A stretch of DNA of 13,651 bases from Phoronis ovalis (Eukaryota; Phoronida; Phoronidae): positions 1 through 13,651 of the forward strand of contig JAOXYB010036985.1 in the NCBI GenBank assembly GCA_028565635.1, written 5' to 3'. Below, piece after piece: positions 1-8,500 of this stretch. The position numbers and the translations under genes were made by a program. Under the pieces are notes generated by a model. The model was not told where the DNA came from. It ran no database searches and saw only the letters and a list, made by a program, of their open reading frames with translations. How positions within the stretch are numbered: position 1 is the first letter of the stretch; every line of letters begins with the position of its first letter.

Positions 1-1
1 A

Positions 2-154
2 GAGGTCAAGTTCAAGTAGCTCAAGGTTCCGATCGGAGAAATCACCAAGGGGTTCAATTTCTGGCAAATATCTCGAAGTCCGTGCGGTCAATGGATCGGT
101 TTTCCTAAGATATATGTGTGATGCAAGTGGACCGAGCGAGAAATTGGCGCTCAT
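2..154 (-). CDS. Possible partial ORF running off the left edge, unidentified
   Basis: A minus-strand frame opens with ATG at 154-152 in a reasonable context (A at -3) and stays open for 51 codons to the window edge. It reads MSANFSLGPL at the start, with RYLPEIEPLGDF further on, and is rich in Leu, Pro and Asp. The segment is more GC-rich than most of the window and lies just outside the tandem-repeat locus. I do not recognise the protein. A first coding exon of a leftward gene, or a fragment of a retroelement polyprotein, are both possible. The opposite strand is also open over 3-353, which weakens the case, and 51 codons can stay open by chance. Confidence 0.25.
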   Translation of the reverse strand, partial: MSANFSLGPLASHIYLRKTDPLTARTSRYLPEIEPLGDFSDRNLELLELDL

Positions 155-235
155 TATTGGCGTTTATTTAACAAGTATATTTGAAATTGTTCATTTAACA
201 TTGCGCTGGATGGGACTTCCTACTGTTGTGTGCTA

Positions 236-1463
236 CCTTATGCGCCCTCTTGGGAACATGCAAACATGGCCACCAGTCAGCCATATTGGAAATCTGTCAA
301 AATTACACATAGCCTGTACTTACTCTGCACCAAATAAGAAGCTGATCGGATAAAAACTTAATTTAAGCTGTTATTATAACGTGCCCTTTCAGGCATAAAC
401 ATGGCTGCAGTTGGCCATATTGGAAGTATAGTCTGGGTCAATATTACATATAACCTTAATTACCTGTACTTTGACCTGTACTTATTCTGTACAGAATATG
501 GAGCTAATCGGATAAAAACTGAAGCACGGTAAAAAATGTCGAAGATTCGTAACGGCATTTGACCTACTTGTCAAGGTAATTTTAAAATTAACCTAGCCTA
601 TTACGCCCTCTCGGGAACAAACATGGCCACCAGTCAGCCATATTGGAAGTAATCTAGGTTAAAATTACACATAGCATGTACTGCGACCTGGACTTACTCT
701 GTGCCAAATATGAAACTGATCGGATATAAACTGAAGCTGTTATTATGACGTGCAATCTCCCAAATCAACATGACCGCCAGTCGGCCATGTTGGAAGTAAT
801 CTGGGTCATTATTGCATATAACCTGTACTTACTGTGTACCGAATATGGCGCTGATGGAATAAAAACTAAAGCAGTTAATGCAAGACAAAGAAAGTGTTAT
901 GCATGGCAAAAAATGTCCAAGAATCGTTATGGCATTTGACCTACTTGTCAAAGTCATTTTAAAATGTCACCTAGCCTATTATGCCCATCAGTCTATGGTC
1001 TTTCTAGAACCACCTTTGAATCGTCCAGGTAGCGCTTCATTATGTGCCCTCTCGGGAACAAACATGGCTGCCAATCGGCCATATTGTAAGTAATCCGGGT
1101 CAATATTATATATAACCTGTACTTTGTCTTGTACTTTCTGTATACTGAATATGGTGCTGATGAAATAAAAACTAAAGCAGTTAATGCAAGACATAGAAAG
1201 TGTTATGCACGACAATCATCCAGGTAGTGCTTTGTCTTTGCGATACAGACGCAATGTTAAATGCACTCTCGGGAACAAACATGGCCACCAGTTGGCCATA
1301 TTGGAAGTAATCAAGGTCAAAAGTAATAACAACCTGCACTTTGACCTGTATTTACTCTGTACCGAATATGAAACTGATCGGATAAAAACTGAAGCTGTTA
1401 TCGCCAGACAAAGAAAGTGCTACATACGACAACGACAACAACGCCTTGGATGGGCATAAAAAA
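236..1463 (+). repeat. Composite tandem array, block 1 (six A units, partial B units)
   Basis: Six copies of a core beginning GCCCTCTCGGGAACA and continuing AACATGGC...GGCCATATTGGAAG start near 244, 382, 605, 752, 1045 and 1264. Spacings are 138, 223, 147, 293 and 219 bases. The A unit (about 150 bp) runs from this core through ACCTGTACTTACTCTGTACC to a GATCGGATAAAAACTGAAGC tail. The B unit (up to about 180 bp) follows some A units; it holds AAAAATGTC, the TTTGACCTACTTGTCAAGGTC stretch without its last base pairs conserved, and CCACCTTTGAATCGTCCAGG. Copies have diverged, and B is shortened near 382 and 1045. The block ends in a terminus at about 1395-1463: GACAAAGAAAGTGC, a GACAACGACAACAACG stretch, then GATGGGCATAAAAAAG. 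Short open frames in the block are accidental. Confidence 0.85.
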
Positions 1464-2105
1464 GACATATAGCGCAACGCTGTAGAAAAGCTGATACCCT
1501 AATGCAGTAGCTTAGATATCTGTGTTAAGACCCACGATAATTGAATGACAAAAACTGCGTACTATTAAGAGCTGAAGTGCGAGGCGTAAAATTTGTCAAC
1601 TGAAATCGATGACAAAATTAGCTCCTGTAGACCAATAAATGCATACAAGACATTTGTCATGTCTATAATGCCCATCCAATGTTTAGGATTATATTTTTTT
1701 AACATTATTGTTTTTTTACATTAGAAAAGAATAGAAAACATCACGCATTATAATCTGGTTTATCATTTTAAAGGTTTTTTCTTATTCAAAATGACTGTAT
1801 CTGCTATCTGATGCGTTAATATCTCCCGGGGGAAACCTGACCATATTTTTAGATGGGGATGTGCAGCCCAAGCTCAAAATATCCACCCATTATTACGTGA
1901 CCAATTTTTAGGGTCTTCTGTCACAAAAAAGGAGTAATTTTTAAAGGTTTTTTCTTGAAAAAGTTCCCTGGAATTGCTACCTTTAAATAAAATCGTGAAA
2001 AACGACCCATTTTTAGGGTTTGTTGAAAAGTGGACCAATCTTTACGGACATTTCTGTGAAAAGTTTTTAGGGATTAATTTGTGAAAAAGTGACCCATTTG
2101 GGCTA
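1464..2105. other. Spacer between array blocks 1 and 2, with its own degenerate short repeats
   Basis: No gene is seen. An 18-bp sequence, TTTTAAAGGTTTTTTCTT, occurs at 1766-1783 and again at 1939-1956. A loose motif GACC(C/A)ATTTTTAGGG recurs at about 1839, 1899, 2004, 2033 and 2091 with irregular spacing. The bases TTGGATGGGCAT (1446-1457, in the end of block 1) are matched by their exact reverse complement at 1668-1679, giving a 12-bp inverted pair about 210 bases apart. The segment 1964-2007 is copied at 3474-3517. Confidence 0.6.
1964..2007 (+). repeat. 44-bp direct repeat, copy 1
   Basis: The sequence from TTCCCTGGAATTGC to GAAAAACGACC matches 3474-3517 with a single difference (T or G within AATCG(T/G)GAAA). 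Here it lies inside the spacer, about 100 bases before array block 2. Confidence 0.85.
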
Positions 2106-3473
2106 CCAAGTAGCGCTTCCGCTAGAAATGCAAAGTGACATGCCTTCTCAGGAACAAATATGGCCACCAGTCAGCCACGTTGGGAAGTAATGTGGATCAA
2201 TATTATACATAACCTGTACTTTGACCTGTACTTACTCTACTGAATATGGAGCTGATCAGATAAAAATGGACGCAGTTATAGTGAGACAAAAAGTGATACG
2301 CACAGTAAAAAATGTCAAACATTTGTACCGGCATTTGACCTACTTGTTAAGGTCATTTTAAAATGTCACCTAGCCCATTACCCCTACAAACCTATGGTTT
2401 TCCTAGAACCACCTTTGAATCGTCCATGTAGCGCTTCGTCTTCATGGCTATAAATGCAACGTTACGTGCTTTCTTGGGAACAAACATGGCTGCCAGTCGG
2501 CCAGATTGAATGGGTTAATATTATATATAACCTGTACTTTGTCCTGTATTTACTCTGTACCGGCTAATCAGATAAAAACTGAAGCAGTTATTGCAAAACG
2601 AAGAAAGTTATACACGGTAAAAAATGTCGAAGATTCGTACCGGCATTTGACCTACTTGTCAAGGTCATTTTAAAATGTCACCTAGCCCATTACGCCTACA
2701 AACCCATGGTCTTCCTAGAACCACCTTTGAATCGTCCAGGTAGCGCTTCGTCTTCGTGGCTATAGACGCAATGTTACATGCCTTCTCGGGAACAAACATG
2801 GCTGCCAGTCGGCCAGATTGAATAGGTTAATATTATATATAACCTGTACTTTGTCCTGTATTTACTCGGTACCGGCTAATCAGATAAAAACTGAAGCAAT
2901 TATTGCTAGATAAAGCAAGTTGTTATTATGACGTGCAATCTCGCAAACCAACATGGCCACCAGTCGGCCATGTTGGAAGTAATCTGGGTCAATATTACAT
3001 ATAACCTGTATGTTGTCCTGTACTTACTGTGTTCCGAATATGTAGCTGATCGGGTAAAAACTAAAGCAGTTATTGCGAGACAAGAAAGTGTTATACACGG
3101 CAAAAAATGTCCAAGAATCGTTGCAGCATTTGACATACTTGTCAAGGTCATTTTAAAATGTCACAACCTATTACGCCCACCATTCTATGGCCTTCTTAGA
3201 ACCACCTTTGAATCGTCCAGGCAGCGCTTCGTCTTCGCAGCTATAGACGCAATGTTACGTGCCCTCTCGGGAACAAACATGGCCACCAGTCGGCCATATT
3301 GGAAGTAATCAAGGTCACAAGTAAAACAGGCCTGCACTTTGACCTGTATTTACCCTGTACCAAATATGAAGCCGATCGGGTAAAAACTGAAGCTGCTATC
3401 ATAAGACAAAGAAAGTGTTACATAAGATGACAACGACTTGTATGCCCAGCCACTATGTGGATGGGCATAAAAA
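2106..3473 (+). repeat. Composite tandem array, block 2 (five A units, four B units)
   Basis: Block 2 opens with the tail of a B unit (AAGTAGCGCTTCC) and then has A cores near 2142, 2468, 2780, 2934 and 3261. Spacings are 326, 312, 154 and 327. Full A+B units are therefore about 312-327 bp and a lone A unit is about 154 bp. The two neighbouring units starting near 2468 and 2780 are very alike, so some copies are recent. The block ends like block 1, with GACAAAGAAAGTG, then GACAACGACTTG and a hairpin ending GGATGGGCATAAAAA. A-to-A junctions (near 752 and 2934) share the variant GTTATTATGACGTGCAATCTC, which shows the short and long units are distinct, inherited subtypes. Confidence 0.88.
3441..3469. 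repeat. Near-perfect palindrome (hairpin) ending array block 2
   Basis: TATGCCCA-G-CCAC on the left pairs with GTGG-A-TGGGCATA on the right across a 3-base TAT loop. Twelve of 13 stem positions pair, with one mismatch (G opposite A). The right half, GATGGGCATAAAAA, is the sequence that ends block 1, so the hairpin belongs to the conserved terminus. Confidence 0.8.
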
Positions 3474-3517
3474 TTCCCTGGAATTGCTACCTTTAAATAA
3501 AATCGGGAAAAACGACC
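3474..3517 (+). repeat. 44-bp direct repeat, copy 2
   Basis: This copy of 1964-2007 abuts the hairpin of block 2 and runs straight into the truncated A unit of block 3. The same order (spacer, array, terminus) is therefore present here in shortened form. Confidence 0.85.
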
Positions 3518-3628
3518 TACTGTACTTACTCTGTATTGATATGAAGCTAATCGGATAAAAATTGAAATTGTTATCGCAAGACAACAAAGTATATGCCCAC
3601 ATCACTACGCGCGACAGGCATAAAAAAG
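3518..3628 (+). repeat. Array block 3: one truncated A unit plus terminus
   Basis: The sequence resumes in the middle of an A unit (ACTGTACTTACTCTGTA, then GCTAATCGGATAAAAATTGA). It then runs into a terminus: CGCAAGACAACAAAG, TATGCCCACATCACTACGCG and AGGCATAAAAAAG. TATGCCCA and GGCATA again face each other, as in the block 2 hairpin, but the inner part of the stem has decayed. Confidence 0.75.
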
Positions 3629-5104
3629 TAAATTTGAGAAGCTGAAGGTTGCCTATTCAGCACAGGCACCACGTATATCGACTTTAAATAACATTACCTC
3701 CGGAAAATAAAAAACTTCATCACATTCCGAATGCCTGATATTTCCTGTTAATTTATTTTGAATGTATACAGGAAAAAAATCCAAACAACTTTAACTTAAA
3801 AAGATTAAAGGTATATTCTGTATTTATGTTTACTGTGTTATTAAAACAGGATTCAATAATCATAAGCTATCGAGCATTAGATACTCGACTGAAAACTGAA
3901 TATATACATTACAATATATTACATATCTGATATGTAAAACAAATAGCACCACAATATTTACAGTACATAAAACTACCAAAACAATTCCATTTTAAAATAA
4001 AACATTTGGTTGTATTAACCACTCGGCTCATTTTATATAATGTCATATATCTCCCCACTATTTTAACAATTGTAAATTCATAAATTGCTTGTGACCTCTA
4101 ATTATATTAATCACATAGGCTTCATGCTGGGTCTTCTGTATCTGTAGATTACATCGCAGAGGTCCTAAACAGGCACAAAGGCGACGGGAGGGAGCAAATT
4201 AGGTGCGCGCTCCCTGCCTTCAGATGGTACTGGTGGATTGCGCGACACTACCAGATGTTAACACAGAGTCCTCACGACTGTTCCAATTATATACCGTGTC
4301 AATAAAAAATGAATGTCTATATTGATCAGTTCTTGCGTCACGTATTTTGAATGGACTAGAATTATTCTTATCTGGCAAAATAACTGTTTGGAGTCATACA
4401 AATAGTTATTAAATTATGAAGTTTGTGAAAATATATGGAAACATTCACTTAAATAGACCATTCACATTCTCCTTGGTTATTAGCGGAGTCGCATACTTGG
4501 AAGTAAGTCTCCACTTAAAGGATACACTTTTTGTGTATGAAGGTAATATCACTATGCTAGCCAGTCAGAAGTGAGAATATATTCAAGCCCTGATGATTTA
4601 AGATTTGGGTTTGCACAATGTCTGTGTTTAGTAATTATTCCGTTCAAACACAAAAAAAATAAATTATATGAATAGTGAATATTTGTGAACATGATAACAG
4701 CACACACAATTAGAACTTTTCAACATTGACCAAAATTACCTCGAGTGAATAGTCCATATTTGATTTAAACCTACAAAAACTACATTTTGCTACCATCAAC
4801 ATACATCTTTGGCAACTGATCATTTTAGGCAATTATAATGGAAAATGTGGCGCTCTCAGATTTCCAATATAAAATTGTAGAACTCTTTAAATTGCTACAC
4901 TAAATAATAGTTCACCAGAATCTGTGCAAAATTCAAACAATTCACCATTAGCAGATTATTTTGATAAAACTGACAAAGAAACCATTTTAAAATTGTTATC
5001 ACTTTCAGGTCCGCTTCAAATCCACCCTGTGACAAAAACTGATAACATCAGCAACACGATTTTACTAAATTAATGAATGAAGTTCACATTTAATTGTTGC
5101 ACAA
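3629..5104. other. Intergenic AT-rich DNA downstream of the ASH1L-like gene
   Basis: No convincing coding frame, tRNA or structured RNA was seen on either strand. A small GC-rich patch at about 4140-4260 contains a 7-bp stem (AGGGAGC at 4189-4195 with GCTCCCT at 4209-4215); its function is unknown. An alternative AATAAA on the minus strand (TTTATT at 3752-3757) could serve a longer 3' UTR. Confidence 0.6.
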
Positions 5105-5110
5105 TTTATT
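5105..5110 (-). promoter_or_regulatory. Likely poly(A) signal AATAAA of the ASH1L-like gene
   Basis: The minus strand reads AATAAA here, about 293 bases past the TGA stop. It is the first perfect match downstream of the coding region. The variant ATTAAA lies just beyond it (5089-5094). Confidence 0.5.
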
Positions 5111-5402
5111 TCATGTCTCAACCTATGAGACAGCAGTTCCCCTTCATTTTACCATTTCTTTGTACAGGTCAAACAAGTTCCTAATGTGCAGATAAAAATC
5201 AAATCTTTCTTTTCCTTTCAGCAGTATCTAATATAAACTTTCAAGTGGAATTAAACATTCCTGTTTTTTTTCTTATGTTAACTAGAGGCCGATCTACACA
5301 CCCACACTGAACATATAGGTGCAGCACTTGCGTTTGAAAAGGCTACCACTCCTTGGACATGCTCATCAGTAATAAATGCAGTTTCACAATTTCATTCAAG
5401 TT
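5105..5402 (-). other. Probable 3' UTR of the ASH1L-like gene
   Basis: This is the non-coding stretch between the stop codon (5403-5405) and the first AATAAA. The exact cleavage site cannot be read from sequence. Confidence 0.5.
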
Positions 5403-5528
5403 TCACATTACTCCTTTATTTTTTCCAGTGGCTAACAGATAAGAGGCGTTAACTTTTTCTGTTACAGCAGAGTTCATAGTCAGCAGCTTCTCCAGTATTA
5501 TTTGTATCCTTTGCTTTTTTGCTTTCAT
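5403..5528 (-). CDS. ASH1L: ASH1L-like exon n: last coding exon and stop
   Basis: Residues 717-757 and [16 protein letters not shown] and a YLL motif about 16 residues later resemble the predicted C-terminal helix of human ASH1L (QRERLNQILLNLLEK and TYLL, from memory). The protein ends about 9 residues after YLL, earlier than the human protein. The acceptor is CTATTTTTAG. Confidence 0.85.
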   Translation of the reverse strand: MKAKKQRIQIILEKLLTMNSAVTEKVNASYLLATGKNKGVM

Positions 5529-8500
5529 CTAAAAATAGTAGAAACATTTATTAGTATGCTTACATCAATACTGGCTAACGGATTTGCATATGAATACATG
5601 GTTCAGGCCAAGTGTCACTTAGAAAAATAAAAACCAAAAAAGAGAAATAACATGGCAGATAATGATATTAGGTAGGAAATCATAAACAGCAGTTAATGGT
5701 AAAAAAAACCCAAAGCTGTCCAAAAAACATACTCACAATTCCTCACAAAAATTATTTTTCCACTGCAACACATTTTAACTATTTTCCTAACACCTGGCCT
5801 TATAATGTTATTTTTTTATAATACAAAATGAATATAATCCCATTTTTGCTGAGACTGCAGATGCCAAGAATGGAATTTAATATTCACCTTCAGTTCTTTA
5901 ACTTGACTCAGTGGCATATCTTCATCTGGGTCACTTTCATTCCCTTTTTCAGACTTATTATTGGGGTCGTGTGTCAGCGCAAGGATGCTCCTTGATTTGA
6001 TGGGGGCACCTCTTCTCTTGTACTCATAAGGCACCACATGTGGCTGTAATAACAAAACAGCTAAAATAACGCAAGTGAAGACACCTGTTATAGTGTAACT
6101 ACAAACAATCAGGAATTGTCTTATTAGCCACCACACCCTTTATCTCATAGTTACAATTCTTCAGCAAGCAGTAACAAGCACACAAAATTGTTTTTCAGAA
6201 ATGTCTTTACAGTACTTACTGTGAATGTGCGTTTTGGAGTTAGTCGCCTCTCAAAAGTGTCAAAACAGTAGTTGTGTATGTTCACAGGAAATCTAAAACA
6301 GGAAATAACTTCATTTAGCAAATCTTTACAATAAAGTATCACAATGTAGCTATAAAAGGATAAGCTTCTGTACACACAAAATGAAGTTCTCCTTTTGGGT
6401 CTTATGACCAATAGCATGAAATCTACTTCAGGAAACATTGGAAATAGTCGAAACCTTTGCATCTGGGAGACATAAACTAAGCCAGCTTCTTTTCACTAAA
6501 AACATTCTTAAACCCACTTATAAATATATATTAAATGCTGAACAGAAAACAAGTGAGAAATTATATTTTGAGCCAACTGGTATTGCACTCGTACACATAT
6601 TGAACTTTAACATTTTTGAAAGCTGAATTTCATCATGTGTTGTTTAGAACATCATGCACCAACTGATATTCGCTTGCATGCGAACCAGGTTTTTTGCGAT
6701 ATTGTATGCATAATTAAAAACTATATGGCATGTAACTTCAATCGTTTTGCATCATGTTACGTTTTTTTTCATCTTATTTGCTCTCACGCAGTGTTTTTTT
6801 GTATAGTTTCGGAACATCATTTGCAATGACAATATTAAAACAATATCTGTTCTCTAACCTTGATTTTGAGATTCTGGAAAACAAATGTGCTGTTCTGTCT
6901 AACCGATATTCACAAACATACACATCTTCCTCTTTAACTTCCTTTGGTCGACCCTTGCAGTACGAGTGTAGATCCATGACACAACAAATTCCCACAATTG
7001 TACTAAGTTGAACAATTTCATACAACGGCAAACGGAAAACTTCATTTGGAAAGAATTTGCGTGATGGCTCGTGGAATGTCTCATGCGGTTTATAGTAATG
7101 ATGACCCCAAACAAATTTTTCACCTCTGTAACATAAAACATTTTAACTCTTAGCTGTACATGGGAAACAGATCAACAAAACAACATTAACCTTGTGTTGT
7201 TGGGAATTCATTGATCAAAGATGCATATTTGTATTTTCCATCATCTCCACCAGAAAAGTATAAGTCACCAGGATCAGGTTTTGAACTAGAGACTTTCCGG
7301 TTAACTGTCAGTGCAGTTAGGTAGGAAGCACTATAATCGTATAGTGATATTCACCACACAACATGTAAATCGTAGCCCTATGTCCCTTTTACCTGCAGAA
7401 AACTGAATCATAACTTGATAAATACCTTTCATTCTTCCAAAGTCTTTCCACCCGGAAAACATCAAGGTTTTCACGACTCGGTACAACTTTTCCCGCATTT
7501 TTAAGATCACCTTCTCTCAACAGGTATACACAGTCACCCATACGAATTTGTACACCATTTTCTTTTAATAGCGAGTTGTAATATGTACAACCAGGTAATC
7601 CATCATAGGGTTGTGGGTTCAAAACAATCTCCTATAATGAAAAATGTTAAAATTACAGCAAAATGCGATGAATCCGCAGCTATCCTAAGCTCACTGTAGC
7701 TTTCTCTTGAGAAATAAAAAGGTAAGTCTGTCATTGATGCTTCAGAGTCGTACTGAGACTTGTTCACCTGACTTCATAATCTAGCAACTTTACTTCATTG
7801 CCATAAAAAAACGAACAGTAAAATTATTATGAAAAACTACTGTTTGGTAATCAGGGAGGTTTTCCACAAAGAACAATATGAAATAGCAGATCATACCGGA
7901 TGGATATGCCTTGCTTGACATTTTTCACAAACGTAACCCTCAACATCACTGGCGACGCCCATACAGTCAGCGTGTTGCCAAGTCTGAAATAAACGTTATT
8001 CTATTAACAGTATGTACGGGTATTAATAATAAGGCTTATAAATTGTAAGCTTCATTCAGATTGCCTCGCTTGGCAAATTCTTTTAAACAACAAATTGATA
8101 TACTGGTAAGTCACTCGCTCATTTGCTCTATAGTACACAGATACAGATACACCTAATAGGTATCAACTAATCAACTTACCTGACATTTTTCACACTGTAT
8201 CATAAGACCCTCATCAACATAGATGTTACACGGACAGCGTATAACCTCTTCTGAGTCAACATCAACTTCTCCAGGAATTAATCTTGGTAGCTCTTGAGCA
8301 CCAGAATCTGTAGACAATGCAAGTAATTAGAAATTGGTTACAAGACAATGATAAAGAATTTTGTTTCCTTAAAAAGGGAAACATAGTGTTCAAGAAACCA
8401 TAATAGAGACAATACTAAAATAAAAAGGTATGATAATTCACACTATGTACCAAGCAATGTTAGTAAAATGCCAATTTAACCTACTACTAAGAGACTACAT

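Noticed and set aside
3-353. Plus-strand open frame with a Ser/Arg-rich start
   Set aside because: The Ser run comes from a short tandem TCAAG-like sequence, and the frame runs straight into repeat unit A with no recognisable domain.
745-939. Open plus-strand frames within the arrays (also 878-1093, 1184-1459 and 2928-3308)
   Set aside because: They repeat along with the units, change frame and length between copies, and show no protein-like conservation. They are by-products of the repeat sequence.
236-3628. CRISPR array
   Set aside because: The repeats are far too long, adjacent units share homologous sequence with no unique spacers, and the context is a spliced eukaryotic gene.
4140-4260. 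GC-rich patch with a 7-bp stem, considered as a structured RNA or tRNA
   Set aside because: There is no tRNA cloverleaf, A box or B box, and the stem is too short and isolated to support an RNA gene.
7191-7285. A possible extra ASH1L exon reading [18 protein letters not shown]
   Set aside because: Its 95-base length breaks the frame with exon k, the ASH1L BAH domain has no insertion here, and the upstream part looks like a tRNA-derived SINE head.
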